Source of the DNA: Halobacillus massiliensis
Lineage (GTDB): Bacteria > Bacillota > Bacilli > Bacillales > Halobacillaceae
DNA: 64,000 bases
NCBI RefSeq assembly: GCF_900166625.1
Contig: NZ_LT800499.1
Coordinates: forward strand, 1,530,630-1,594,629
Direction: 5' to 3'
Below the pieces are notes generated by a model that was not told the origin of the DNA, did no database searches, and saw only the letters and a list, made by a program, of their open reading frames with translations. Both the position numbers and the translations under genes were made by a program. The stretch's first letter is position 1, and each line of letters opens with the position of its first letter. This document shows positions 36,030 to 46,997 of the stretch, in pieces.

Positions 36030-36944
36030 TTAGTTAATTGGTGATATTGAAATTTCACTTAAAAGCTGGTCAGCTTCTTCCTTACTGCATAAGTCATCCT
36101 GAAATGCTGTAGCGCTCCCTGAGGCAACGCCCTGACGGAAGGCCTCTTCAACTGGGGCGCCCTTTTCGATGGCTGAAATAAATCCAGCTACGACCGAGTC
36201 ACCTGCACCCACAGAATTTTTAACTTCTCCTTTTGGGACGGTGGCAAACAGCTTTTGATCTTTGCTTACGTAGACAGCACCTCTTCCACCCATGGAAACA
36301 ATGACGTGCTCTGCCCCCTGCTCAGCAAGTTTCTGTCCATAATGGGCGGCTTGCTCTTTTGTCTCAATTTTTGTATTAAAGAGCTCACCTAGTTCATGAT
36401 CATTAGGCTTCATAAAAAAGAGGGGGCTTCCTGCAATTTGCTTAAGAGCATCTCCTGAAGTATCAGCAGCTAAATGCACATTATTTTTTTTGCAGAGTTC
36501 TGCAATTTGAAAATAAAAATCTTCAGGCAGTGAAGAAGGAACACTTCCGGCAAGGATTAAATAGTCATCTGCTGACAGCGAACGGACTTGCTGGATCAAC
36601 TGATTAAACGGTTCTTCACTAATCTTTGGACCAGGGCCGTTGATTTCCGTTTCTTCATCTGCTTTCAGCTTGACATTGATACGTGTAAAGTCATCGATTT
36701 GAATAAAATCCTGCTGAATTCCTTCATTTTCAAGATAGCTTGTAATGAATTGACCGGTAAAATGTCCCACAAAGCCGAGAGCGGTATTGGATGTACCAAA
36801 TCTTTTCATCACACGTGAAACGTTAATTCCTTTACCTCCAGGGTAATACATAGTCTGAGTAGACCTGTTGAGGCTTCCAGACTTTAGTTGATCCAAGTGC
36901 ATAATGTAATCTATGGAAGGGTTAAGGGTACAAGTATAGATCAA
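36030..36944 (-). CDS. fruK: 1-phosphofructokinase FruK
   Basis: 304 residues, PfkB family. N-terminal TLNPSIDYIMHLDQL and YYPGGKGINVSRVMKRFG, C-terminal catalytic SVGAGDSVVAGFISA with the Asp base. It converts fructose-1-phosphate to fructose-1,6-bisphosphate, which is also the CggR effector. Its ATG overlaps the fruR stop by four bases. Confidence 0.96.
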   Translation of the reverse strand: MIYTCTLNPSIDYIMHLDQLKSGSLNRSTQTMYYPGGKGINVSRVMKRFGTSNTALGFVGHFTGQFITSYLENEGIQQDFIQIDDFTRINVKLKADEETEINGPGPKISEEPFNQLIQQVRSLSADDYLILAGSVPSSLPEDFYFQIAELCKKNNVHLAADTSGDALKQIAGSPLFFMKPNDHELGELFNTKIETKEQAAHYGQKLAEQGAEHVIVSMGGRGAVYVSKDQKLFATVPKGEVKNSVGAGDSVVAGFISAIEKGAPVEEAFRQGVASGSATAFQDDLCSKEEADQLLSEISISPIN

Positions 36945-37690
36945 GATGTCACAACCTTTATGTTTGTTTTTTTTCTGAAAGGGTCTAATAGCTGACCTGT
37001 ATCATTTGTAATAATTTGTGCCTCCTCAATATCGGCAATTTGTGAAAAAGTGACTTCGCCAAATTTAGAAGAATCTGCAACAAAATATTTTTTTTGGGAT
37101 AGAGAAAGAGCTGTTCGCTTAACGGCGGCTTCTTCAGGATCGGGTGTAGTAAAACCATGTTCGACTGTGATTCCATTCACTCCCATGAAGCATTGGTCAA
37201 ATCGAAATTGCTTTAAACTATTTACTGCCATAGTGCCAATGATCGCGCGTGTATGTTCTTTAACATATCCGCCAATCATGTAAGTAGGAATATATAGCTC
37301 GGTTAAAGCGTTCATATGACTTAATCCATTCGTGACTACTGTGATGTCTTTGTCAGCTAGAAACTGTATCATTTCAAAAGTCGTTGAGCCAGCATCAATA
37401 TAAATACATTCGCCGTCCTTTATAAGGTCTGCAGCCATACGGCTAATCGACTTTTTCTCTTCATAAAACTTAGAGATCTTTTCCCCCATGCTTAATTCTT
37501 CACTGGCAGGCCGCCTTAATGATGCGCCGCCATGAATTCTACGAAGTTTTCCCGCTCTTTCTAAAAGATCTAAATCTCGTCGGATCGTAGAATCGGAGGC
37601 TCCGGTTGCTTCTGTGATGTCTTTCAATTTAACTGTTTGTTGTTCATTAAGTAAATCTAAAATAACCTTCTGCCTTTCAGCAGTCAGCAT
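36941..37690 (-). CDS. fruR: Fructose operon repressor FruR (DeoR family)
   Basis: 249 residues. N-terminal DeoR helix-turn-helix (TVKLKDITEATGASDSTIRRDLDLLERAGKLRRIHGGA, here residues ~18-56) and a C-terminal sugar-phosphate sensor with YIDAGSTTFEMIQFL and GVNGI. Known relatives respond to fructose-1-phosphate. Tandem 16-base repeats over its own promoter are the likely operators. AAGGAGGGGA precedes the ATG. Confidence 0.94.
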   Translation of the reverse strand: MLTAERQKVILDLLNEQQTVKLKDITEATGASDSTIRRDLDLLERAGKLRRIHGGASLRRPASEELSMGEKISKFYEEKKSISRMAADLIKDGECIYIDAGSTTFEMIQFLADKDITVVTNGLSHMNALTELYIPTYMIGGYVKEHTRAIIGTMAVNSLKQFRFDQCFMGVNGITVEHGFTTPDPEEAAVKRTALSLSQKKYFVADSSKFGEVTFSQIADIEEAQIITNDTGQLLDPFRKKTNIKVVTS

Positions 37691-37722
37691 ACTATCCCCT
37701 CCTTATTAGGAGCTCTAAATCT

Positions 37723-37784
37723 ATTGTAAGGTAAGCCCTTACAAAAATCAATCAAAAACAATCATTTCCAATCAAAAACAATCA
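37723..37784 (-). promoter_or_regulatory. fruR promoter with tandem DeoR-type operators
   Basis: On the minus strand TTGATT (37751-37746), 17 bases, TACAAT (37728-37723). Two exact copies of CAATCAAAAACAATCA (plus strand, 37749-37764 and 37769-37784) are 20 bases apart, two helical turns. The first overlaps the -35 box, as expected for a repressor. Confidence 0.82.
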
Positions 37785-37828
37785 ATATAACGAGCGGAAA
37801 CGATCAATCACTTTTATACAAGTATTAG

Positions 37829-37857
37829 TTGCCGTTAAAAGGCAATTATGCTACATT
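37829..37857 (+). promoter_or_regulatory. secG promoter
   Basis: TTGCCG (37829-37834), 17 bases, TACATT (37852-37857) with an extended TGC. It is divergent from the fruR promoter. Confidence 0.65.
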
Positions 37858-37900
37858 TAAAATAGTTTGTTGTGCGTTTTTAGGAGGTGTTGGAACAACT

Positions 37901-38134
37901 ATGGAAACACTTGCAATTACTTTGCTGGCGATTGATACAGTTATTCTTATTATTCTTGTTCTTCTTCAATCAGGAAAAAGTGCCGGATTGTCAGGAGCTA
38001 TTTCTGGCGGTGCTGAACAATTGTTTGGAAAACAGAAAGCACGTGGAATTGATGCAGTCCTGCACCGGGCTACGATTGTGACAGGAGTTCTTTTCTTTGT
38101 ATTGGCTTTTCTCGCAACGTATATTTTAGGATAA
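37901..38134 (+). CDS. secG: Protein translocase subunit SecG
   Basis: 77 residues from the ATG after TAGGAGGTG; the frame from 37829 lies in the promoter. Two membrane helices (residues ~5-24 and ~55-75) flank the conserved loop [29 protein letters not shown]. It assists the SecYE channel. Gene order secG-est-rnr-smpB-ssrA matches B. subtilis. Confidence 0.96.
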   Translation: METLAITLLAIDTVILIILVLLQSGKSAGLSGAISGGAEQLFGKQKARGIDAVLHRATIVTGVLFFVLAFLATYILG

Positions 38135-38148
38135 AGAATCCATTGTTT

Positions 38149-38178
38149 AAAACCGTGTTAAAAACAAGCACGGTTTTT
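38149..38178 (+). terminator. secG terminator
   Basis: AAAACCGTG pairs with CACGGTTTTT around a twelve-base loop. Confidence 0.85.
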
Positions 38179-38290
38179 ATTGTGCAGTTTTTTAGGTATT
38201 AAAATGCGTCCTCTGGTAAAATAGAAACATTGAAATTGGGGAATGAAATTAATAAATAAGGAAATAGTTGAAGTAAGGAGTTTTTTAGTT

Positions 38291-39037
38291 ATGAAAATCA
38301 AACAGCCAGAACCTTTTACATTTAAAGCAGAGGGAGATCGTGCTGTTCTGCTCCTGCATGGTTTTACTGGACATTCTGCAGATGTAAGAATGCTGGGCCG
38401 TTTCCTGCAGAAGAACGGCTATACGGCACATGCTCCTATTTACAGAGGGCACGGACAAGAGTTAGAAGCATTAATTGATGTGACGCCTGAACAGTGGTGG
38501 GCAGACGTAATGGACTCATATAACTATTTGAAGGAGCTAGGGTATAAAAAAATCGCAGTTGCCGGTCTTTCCTTAGGTGGAGTTCTCGGTTTAAAACTTG
38601 CATACTCAGAGCCTATTAAGGGTATTGTTACAATGTGTTCACCGATGTTTTTTGATAACGAAGAACAATTGACCCAAGGATTCCGCCTTAAAGCGAAACA
38701 ATATAAGCAGCTTGAAGGAAAAGATAAAGAAACCATTGAGGAAGAAATTAATGAACTCATGGACGAATCCAAAGATATGTTTACACAGCTTGGTCAATTT
38801 ATTACCAGTGTGCATGATGAAATAGACCAAATTTACGCTCCAGCCTTTGTAGTTCAGGCGGAGAAAGATGAAATGATTAATACAGAAAGCGCCAACTACA
38901 TCTACAATACAGTAGAAGCTAACGAGAAAAACATAAAATGGTACAAAAACTCTGGCCATGTGATCACAATGGATCAAGAAAAAGAACAGCTACACGAAGA
39001 CATCCTCGAATTTTTAAATTCATTGGACTGGTCCTAA
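38291..39037 (+). CDS. Carboxylesterase (Est30/YvaK type)
   Basis: 248 residues from the ATG after AGTAAGGAG. Alpha/beta hydrolase with triad Ser94 (AGLSLGG), Asp193 (AEKDEM) and His223 (NSGHVIT), the same numbering as Geobacillus Est30, and the oxyanion segment LLHGFTG. It hydrolyses short acyl esters; the physiological substrate is unknown. Placement between secG and rnr is conserved. Confidence 0.93.
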   Translation: MKIKQPEPFTFKAEGDRAVLLLHGFTGHSADVRMLGRFLQKNGYTAHAPIYRGHGQELEALIDVTPEQWWADVMDSYNYLKELGYKKIAVAGLSLGGVLGLKLAYSEPIKGIVTMCSPMFFDNEEQLTQGFRLKAKQYKQLEGKDKETIEEEINELMDESKDMFTQLGQFITSVHDEIDQIYAPAFVVQAEKDEMINTESANYIYNTVEANEKNIKWYKNSGHVITMDQEKEQLHEDILEFLNSLDWS

Positions 39038-39072
39038 GTGGTTAGAGTCTTGGCCTTAAAAGGAGGAAGACA

Positions 39073-41361
39073 ATGAATACAGAACTTAAACAAAGCATAC
39101 TGAAGTACTTTAACGAAACAGCCTCTAAACCTCTATCTGTGCAGGAATTAGAACAATTAATCACTTTAGAAGAGGACCAAGACTTTAAAGATTTGATGAA
39201 GGCACTTAATACCCTGGAAGATGAAGGAGAGCTTGTCCGCACAAGGAAGAATCGCTTCGGACTTCCTGAAAAAATGAATCTTATCCGCGGAAAGATCCAG
39301 ATGCATGCGAAAGGATTCGCTTTTCTCATTCCGGATGATGAGGAGAAAGATGATGTTTATCTTCACCATTCAGATTTGAATTCGGCGATGAATAATGATC
39401 GTGTTCTCGTACGAATCGAAAAGCGAGATGAAACAGGGCAGCGGCCGGAAGGAACGGTTATTAGAATTCTTGAGCGTGCGACCAAGCGCGTGGTGGGTAC
39501 GTATGAATCAAGCAGAAACTTCGGGTTTGTAGTAGCAGATGATAAACGGATCCCCCATGATATTTTTATCCCTAAAGCGCAATCCAATGGAGCTGTTGAC
39601 GGACATAAAGTAATTGTTGAAATTACCAAATTTCCTGAAGAGAGAATGAGTGCAGAGGGAGAAATCGTAGAAATCCTTGGCCATAAAAATGACCCGGGCA
39701 TCGATATTATCTCAATCATTCATAAACACGGCATTAAGACCGATTTTCCCGAAGAAGTACTCCAGCAGGCGGCTGATACTCCGGAACAGATTCATGAAGA
39801 TGAAATCAAAAACCGCCGCGACCTGAGAGATGAAACGATTGTCACCATCGACGGGGCAGATGCGAAGGACTTAGATGATGCAGTTACGGTGAAGAAGCTT
39901 GAGAATGGCAACTATAAGCTAGGTGTTCACATTGCTGATGTTACTTATTATGTGGAACAGGATTCTCCGCTTGACAAAGAGGCGCGTGAAAGAGCTACAA
40001 GTGTATACTTAGTAGATCGTGTAATCCCTATGATTCCACATAGACTGTCTAATGGTATATGTTCTTTAAATCCTAAAGTAGACCGGCTTACCTTATCATG
40101 TGAAATGGAAATTGACGCTAAGGGTCAGATCGTAAATCATGAAATTTTCCAAAGTGTTATTAAAACAAATGAGAGAATGACTTATAAAGATGTTAATTCC
40201 ATCCTTGAAGATAATGATTCAGAACTTGTTGAGAAGTATAAAGATCTCGTACCAATGTTCAGAGAAATGGAGAGTCTTGCAGCTACCCTTCGAAAGAAAC
40301 GCTTCGACAGAGGGGCCATAGACTTTGATTTTAAGGAAGCTGGGGTTATTGTCGATGAAGAAGGCAAGGCAGTTGATGTAAAACTGAGAGAACGATCTGT
40401 CGCTGAAAAGCTGATCGAAGAGTTTATGCTTGCGGCAAACGAAACAGTAGCAGAACACTTTCACTGGATGGAAGTGCCTTTCATTCACCGGATCCACGAA
40501 GATCCCGATGAGTCAAAGCTCCATAATTTCTTCGAGTTTGTAACGAACTTAGGTTACTCTGTAAAAGGTTCCTCAGAAAACGTACATCCTCAGGCTTTGC
40601 AGAAAATTTTAGAAACGGTGAAAGATTCTCAGGAAGAAATGATCATTTCTAAGCTGATGCTGCGTTCAATGCAGCAGGCGAAGTATGACCCTCAAAGTTT
40701 GGGACACTTCGGGTTATCGACAGAGTACTATACACACTTTACCTCACCGATCCGCCGTTATCCTGATTTAATCGTACACCGATTGATCCGTACGTATCTT
40801 ATTCAGGAAAAACTCGATTATAAAACCCGCAAGCATTGGAAGGATCAGCTTCCTGAAATAGCGAAACATTCTTCTGAGATGGAACGCGCTGCGGTTGATG
40901 CAGAACGTGAAACAGATGATTTGAAGAAAGCGGAATATATGGAAGATAAAATTGGTGAAGAGTATGATGGTGTCATCAGTTCTGTGACCAGCTTTGGATT
41001 ATTCGTCGAGCTTCCAAACACTGTGGAAGGCCTTGTCCATGTGAGCACCCTGACCGACGATTACTATAACTTTCAGGAGAAACAGTTTGCTTTAATTGGC
41101 GAAAGAACGGCTAATATGTATCGTATTGGTGATGAAATTACCGTCCGCGTCTCTAATGTAAACCTTGATGAAAGAGTCATCGATTTTGAAATCGTAGGGA
41201 TGAAGCCTCGTAAAGAAAGAGAACGCTCAGCAAGACCGAAACATATTGATACGAAAAGTCCTGATCGTAAAAAGAAAAAGAATAAACAAAAAGGCAATAA
41301 ACCCTTCTATCGGAACAAAGCGGTGAAGAATAAAGTGAAAAAAGGAAAAAAGAAGAAATAA
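39073..41361 (+). CDS. rnr: Ribonuclease R
   Basis: 762 residues. N-terminal winged helix and cold-shock domains, RNB catalytic core with [15 protein letters not shown] (metal-binding Asp cluster) and [16 protein letters not shown], and an S1 domain ([17 protein letters not shown]). The last ~45 residues are a Lys-rich tail. A processive 3'-5' exoribonuclease that degrades structured RNA and works with tmRNA and SmpB, both encoded just downstream. AAAAGGAGG precedes the ATG. Confidence 0.97.
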   Translation: MNTELKQSILKYFNETASKPLSVQELEQLITLEEDQDFKDLMKALNTLEDEGELVRTRKNRFGLPEKMNLIRGKIQMHAKGFAFLIPDDEEKDDVYLHHSDLNSAMNNDRVLVRIEKRDETGQRPEGTVIRILERATKRVVGTYESSRNFGFVVADDKRIPHDIFIPKAQSNGAVDGHKVIVEITKFPEERMSAEGEIVEILGHKNDPGIDIISIIHKHGIKTDFPEEVLQQAADTPEQIHEDEIKNRRDLRDETIVTIDGADAKDLDDAVTVKKLENGNYKLGVHIADVTYYVEQDSPLDKEARERATSVYLVDRVIPMIPHRLSNGICSLNPKVDRLTLSCEMEIDAKGQIVNHEIFQSVIKTNERMTYKDVNSILEDNDSELVEKYKDLVPMFREMESLAATLRKKRFDRGAIDFDFKEAGVIVDEEGKAVDVKLRERSVAEKLIEEFMLAANETVAEHFHWMEVPFIHRIHEDPDESKLHNFFEFVTNLGYSVKGSSENVHPQALQKILETVKDSQEEMIISKLMLRSMQQAKYDPQSLGHFGLSTEYYTHFTSPIRRYPDLIVHRLIRTYLIQEKLDYKTRKHWKDQLPEIAKHSSEMERAAVDAERETDDLKKAEYMEDKIGEEYDGVISSVTSFGLFVELPNTVEGLVHVSTLTDDYYNFQEKQFALIGERTANMYRIGDEITVRVSNVNLDERVIDFEIVGMKPRKERERSARPKHIDTKSPDRKKKKNKQKGNKPFYRNKAVKNKVKKGKKKK

Positions 41362-41375
41362 ATGAAATTCTGGAT

Positions 41376-41405
41376 CGGCTGTCGATTTTGCGACAGCCGT
41401 TTCTA
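41376..41405. terminator. Terminator between rnr and the GNAT gene
   Basis: CGGCTGTCG pairs with CGACAGCCG around ATTTTG, followed by TTTCT. It serves the converging pair. Confidence 0.8.
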
Positions 41406-41412
41406 TTGTAAT

Positions 41413-42279
41413 TCAGCGCAGTTCAAAATTATATAAAATCCAGGGTTCCTGAACGTGGTATGGTGTAAGATCAGGGATGTTCCGATATCCTTGGGGTGAA
41501 AAATCAATCCAGCAGCCGATATTGTCAGGATTTTCTTTCCAATGGTGAAGAACTGTTTCAAAAAAACCCGGCTGGTTATAATGATCATTCCAGAAGTACT
41601 TCACATGCGAATAGTTATATTTCTTTTGATCATTATTTATGAGCACAAAACGGCTTCCATCAGACTTAACGTACAGATTGGATGCTTTTAAATACTCCTC
41701 TGAAAACAAAGAAGCATCATAGGGAAGCGGGTAATAACATTCATATGGAAACAAGCCGAGTGCGTTTTGGGAAAGTTCTAAAAGGTATCTTCTTTTTTCA
41801 GGCAGCTCATGCACTTCTATCCAACGGTTTCCTTGAGTGTGCCCAGATAATTTCTCCGGAGCCGTCAGCGTTAAATAGTACGAGATAGGTCCATCAGTAA
41901 GTCCCGATTTTTCTAGAGTGCGTCGTGCCGACAGATTATGCACATGTGTATTTGCTCCAACCCATTTAACCGAAGGCCGCTTATAGAGATCTTTAATTAC
42001 TTTCTGGAGGAGCAATGTCGCAAAGCCTTTAGAGCGATGATTTTGATCACTTCTCAATCGTCCAATCATTGCGAATTGATCTTTTCCAAATAAACTATAC
42101 CCCGCTAAGGAAAGCAGCTGGTGGTTGTGAAATAACCCATATAATTCCTGAGCAGGTGATTCAATCAGTTTATCGAAAATGCGAAGAATATAATCGTCTT
42201 CTATTCCTGTATCCATTTTCTGGAGGGACGGTAAATCATTTATAGTTAATTTACGAGGCTGCAGCATTTGTGGCAACAT
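41413..42279 (-). CDS. GNAT-family N-acetyltransferase
   Basis: 288 residues from the ATG nine bases after AAAGGAG; upstream in-frame codons encode the ribosome site itself. N-terminal acetyl-CoA domain ~1-140 with LRSDQNHRSKGFATLLLQKVI (acetyl-CoA loop) and NLSARRTLEKSGL, then a ~140-residue C-terminal extension rich in Tyr and Trp. The acceptor is unknown. It is inserted on the opposite strand between rnr and smpB, where B. subtilis has no such gene. Confidence 0.85.
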   Translation of the reverse strand: MLPQMLQPRKLTINDLPSLQKMDTGIEDDYILRIFDKLIESPAQELYGLFHNHQLLSLAGYSLFGKDQFAMIGRLRSDQNHRSKGFATLLLQKVIKDLYKRPSVKWVGANTHVHNLSARRTLEKSGLTDGPISYYLTLTAPEKLSGHTQGNRWIEVHELPEKRRYLLELSQNALGLFPYECYYPLPYDASLFSEEYLKASNLYVKSDGSRFVLINNDQKKYNYSHVKYFWNDHYNQPGFFETVLHHWKENPDNIGCWIDFSPQGYRNIPDLTPYHVQEPWILYNFELR

Positions 42280-42365
42280 GAGCATAGTCTCCTTTATTGT
42301 AATATTCTGCAAAAATATAGTCTCACACGGACAAAGCGGCTGTCTATTTTACTGTCTCATTAAAA

Positions 42366-42394
42366 TTGGAAACAAAGCGCTTTTTTGATACAAT
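42366..42394 (+). promoter_or_regulatory. smpB promoter
   Basis: TTGGAA (42366-42371), 17 bases, TACAAT (42389-42394). Confidence 0.75.
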
Positions 42395-42425
42395 TTAAAA
42401 GGAATTCAACTAGGAGGAGAACGTG

Positions 42426-42890
42426 ATGCCAAGAGGTCCAGGAAAAACAATTGCACAAAATAAAAAAGCCGGACATGATTACTTTATTGAAGAAACATTT
42501 GAAGCGGGAATCGTGCTTCAAGGAACGGAAATTAAGTCAATTCGCGCCGGCCGGGTAAATTTAAAAGAAAGCTTTGCAAGAATTCATAATGGGGAAGTTT
42601 TCATCCATAATATGCACATTTCCCACTATGAACAAGGAAATATTTACAACCACGATCCCACGCGCGCCCGCAAGCTGCTGCTTCATCGTAAACAAATAAG
42701 CCAGCTGATTGGGGCCACCCAGCAGAAAGGCTATGCGCTTGTTCCTTTGAAAATTTATATTAAAAATGGAGTAGCCAAACTTTTGCTCGGTCTGGGCCGA
42801 GGGAAGAAAAAGTATGACAAACGAGAAGACTTAAAGAGAAAACAAGTAAATCGAGAAATCGACCGTGCGATTAAAGAAAGCTTGAAATAG
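42426..42890 (+). CDS. smpB: SsrA-binding protein SmpB
   Basis: 154 residues from the ATG (a GTG one codon earlier is possible), after AGGAGGAG. Conserved [50 protein letters not shown], and the basic C-terminal [16 protein letters not shown]. It carries tmRNA into stalled ribosomes. The tmRNA gene begins 93 bases downstream. Confidence 0.97.
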   Translation: MPRGPGKTIAQNKKAGHDYFIEETFEAGIVLQGTEIKSIRAGRVNLKESFARIHNGEVFIHNMHISHYEQGNIYNHDPTRARKLLLHRKQISQLIGATQQKGYALVPLKIYIKNGVAKLLLGLGRGKKKYDKREDLKRKQVNREIDRAIKESLK

Positions 42891-42900
42891 CTGATAAGGG

Positions 42901-42928
42901 TTGAATTAAATGGTTATTATGTTATAAT
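42901..42928 (+). promoter_or_regulatory. ssrA promoter
   Basis: TTGAAT, 16 bases, TATAAT (42923-42928) with an extended TGT. It starts about 50 bases upstream of the mature tmRNA 5' end. Confidence 0.8.
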
Positions 42929-42982
42929 AGAAATGTCGCAATAAGCGATATTGAGGAGCTTGACGCTCTGTTTAATCCTAAC

Positions 42983-43346
42983 GGGGACGTTACGGATTCG
43001 ACGGGGATAGGTCGAGCTCGGGTTGCAGGTCGAGGCGACGACTCGCTAAACGTCATTTGCCTAAATATAACTGGCGAATCTAACGATAACCTAGCTGTAG
43101 CTGCGTAAGTAGTCTATAGCTGATCCTTCCTGGCATTGCTCGTGTGCCAGATTGAAGGGTCTCAAACTGAAGCGAGCTACGCGTTCTTCCACCACCTGAG
43201 GAAGGACGAAGAGACTAATCAGGTTAGCTCCTCGGAAGCCTGTTGATAGGCTGAAGAGAGAGTGAAAGATAATATATCAACTAAGCTTGTAGAAGCCCGA
43301 GTGCCGATATCTCCGGACGTGGGTTCGACTCCCACCGTCTCCACCA
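42983..43346 (+). ncRNA. ssrA: Transfer-messenger RNA (tmRNA)
   Basis: 364 nt, a normal one-piece tmRNA. The 5' end GGGGACGTTACGGATTCGAC and the 3' end with GGGTTCGACTCCCACCGTCT and CCACCA form the tRNA-like domain. The tag frame from the resume region reads GGC GAA TCT AAC GAT AAC CTA GCT GTA GCT GCG TAA, at 43073-43108, giving (A)GESNDNLAVAA. The AVAA end is a ClpXP/ClpAP-type degron. SmpB and RNase R are upstream. Confidence 0.96.
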
Positions 43347-43369
43347 ATACATAATTGGTGGTTTTTTTT
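43341..43369 (+). terminator. ssrA terminator
   Basis: CCACCAAT pairs with ATTGGTGG, then T8. The left arm includes the encoded CCA end. Confidence 0.9.
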
Positions 43370-43511
43370 ATGGGTTTTTTTATTGTTTTTCTATCTTTTT
43401 TCGCCTTTTTCTATTAAGTAAGGGTAAATCGGCCATGCACTTTCTTCCACTAAGAATAGATTAGTAATGAGACGACATCTCACAATCTATATAAATGGGG
43501 GTGTACAACGC

Positions 43512-43667
43512 ATGGTTGCAGATTTCATTGCGGGTGTTTTAATTTTAGTGCTTTTGATTGTCGCTTATTTAATTGCTGCTCTATTAGGGAATTGTGAGCA
43601 GAAAGCTGCTATTGCTGCGGCTCTTCGTCGGGTTTACAGCTCACTTAGAGCTTCATGTACGAGATAA
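43512..43667 (+). CDS. Unknown 51-residue membrane protein
   Basis: 51 residues from the ATG after TGGGGGTG (an upstream in-frame ATG at 43467 lacks a ribosome site). One very hydrophobic helix, residues ~5-27 (FIAGVLILVLLIVAYLIAALLG), then NCEQKAAIAAALRRVYSSLRASCTR, an amphipathic basic helix with two Cys. Not recognised. It stands alone between tmRNA and the glpF2 promoter. It could be a genuine small protein or an accidental frame; the ribosome site favours the former. Confidence 0.5.
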   Translation: MVADFIAGVLILVLLIVAYLIAALLGNCEQKAAIAAALRRVYSSLRASCTR

Positions 43668-43706
43668 AGTATGATGTAATATTTTAAAGAAATTAGTAAA
43701 TTTAAG

Positions 43707-43735
43707 TTGACAGCGTTTACAAAATCAGTTAAGTT
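43707..43735 (+). promoter_or_regulatory. glpF2 promoter with overlapping cre site
   Basis: TTGACAGCGTTTACAA (43707-43722) fits the CcpA cre consensus WTGNNARCGNWWWCAW at every position, and its first six bases are the perfect -35 TTGACA. A weak -10 (TAAGTT) follows at 17 bases. CcpA bound here should block RNA polymerase. Confidence 0.85.
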
Positions 43736-43759
43736 GTAATCAACAAGTTAACTTAGTGA

Positions 43760-43833
43760 CGGAGATTTGGAGACTCACGCGATTTTAGTACTGTTAAGAG
43801 AATAGTACTAATGTTTGGTGTGGGTCTTTTTTT
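43760..43833 (+). promoter_or_regulatory. GlpP-responsive antiterminator leader of glpF2
   Basis: CGGAGATTTGGAGA (43760-43773) leads into AGACTCACGC (43771-43780), which pairs with GTGTGGGTCT (43818-43827) through some G-U pairs, with an inner TTAGTACT/AGTACTAA stem, then seven Ts. Same layout as the glpD leader at 5015. Confidence 0.85.
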
Positions 43834-43907
43834 CGTCTCTTTTACTAGGAATAACTTAGAGCTGTCTAAGAGCAGAAATCAACAGAGAACAAAAAGGAGG
43901 AAATATG

Positions 43908-46266
<2,359 letters not shown>

Positions 46267-46281
46267 GAGTTAAAAGCAATT

Positions 46282-46329
46282 AAAAACGCGTGAAATCCAG
46301 AGTATTAAATCTGCTTTCACGCGTTTTTT
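46282..46329 (+). terminator. glpK2 terminator
   Basis: AAAAACGCGTGAAA pairs with TTTCACGCGTTTTTT around a ~20-base loop. Confidence 0.9.
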
Positions 46330-46415
46330 ACATTTTTCAAGGGTTCGATCTCAGCCTAAACAGAGAAAGAGCTGTTCTATTTATCGTGTAACGAAAAGTG
46401 CTTTAAAAATGATAA

Positions 46416-46506
46416 GCTTTCCGCAGGGAGACGTTGGGCTAACTCGTTACACTCGTGGATCTGGCCCCAGCTCTATCTCCCTGCAGGAGTCACACCATTT
46501 CCTACC
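46416..46506 (+). repeat. Hairpin repeat, copy D
   Basis: Its end (46471-46491, starting CTCTATCTCCCTGCAGGAG) is the exact inverted match of 30141-30161 in copy B. The interior differs. No gene is seen in 46330-46648. Confidence 0.75.
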
Positions 46507-46562
46507 GGTGTTGGTGTAAACAGAACGTTTATCTAGAGAAGATCCTGGAGGGCAAAGTCCGA

Positions 46563-46606
46563 GGAAGCTAAGCGTTCGCCCATGGAAAGCGAGTTGTTTC
46601 CCCAGG
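46563..46606 (+). repeat. Hairpin repeat, copy E
   Basis: Inverted match to 29918-29961 of copy A, with 29 consecutive identical bases (46574-46602). Copies D and E together look like a disrupted element. Confidence 0.8.
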
Positions 46607-46648
46607 TCCGGCTCTCTTTATTAAGGCAAATGGTACGGGAACATTTTA

Positions 46649-46882
46649 TTATTCTTCTGTAGCTTTCAGCTGGTTCATTACTTTTTGCAGGATGTCCTCT
46701 TTAGTTAGCAGGTCAGCCATTTTATTTATATCTAAATCCAGCATTGATAAAATTGGAGTGAGAGCTAACAAATTGCCACTATTCTCGTTCTTATCATTTA
46801 ACATGCTGTTTAATTGGTCCTTAATTTGGCTTACTTCTTCCTCCAGCCTTTGTAATCGGCTGTATATATCATTAACAGTCAT
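46649..46882 (-). CDS. Unknown 77-residue coiled-coil protein
   Basis: 77 residues, ATG after AAGGAGG. The first 35 residues form a heptad coiled coil (IYSRLQRLEEEVSQIKDQLNSML); the second half is a helical ALTPILSMLDLDINKMADLLTKEDIL. Not recognised; might be a small oligomerising adapter. It is flanked by repeat copies D/E downstream and by murB upstream. Confidence 0.65.
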   Translation of the reverse strand: MTVNDIYSRLQRLEEEVSQIKDQLNSMLNDKNENSGNLLALTPILSMLDLDINKMADLLTKEDILQKVMNQLKATEE

Positions 46883-46960
46883 AAGAATTTCCTCCTTACC
46901 TTTTAATCTATCTTATGACTACATTCGCTTTTAAGAGAGGGTCCATGCCCTTAAAGCTCA

Positions 46961-46987
46961 AAAAAACCCAGCTTCATCAGCTGGGTT
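46961..46987 (-). terminator. murB terminator
   Basis: AACCCAGCT pairs with AGCTGGGTT around TCATC; the minus-strand transcript then runs into TTTTTT. Confidence 0.9.
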
Positions 46988-46997
46988 CTATCATTCG

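Noticed and set aside
37749-37784. CRISPR-like direct repeats
   Set aside because: Only two short copies with a 4-base gap; they are operator repeats, not an array.
37788-37803. cre-like AGCGGAAACGA in the fruR-secG gap
   Set aside because: Three mismatches to the consensus, including both conserved left-half bases.
43467-43511. Upstream start for the 51-residue membrane protein
   Set aside because: No ribosome site before it, and it adds a charged stretch ahead of the membrane helix.
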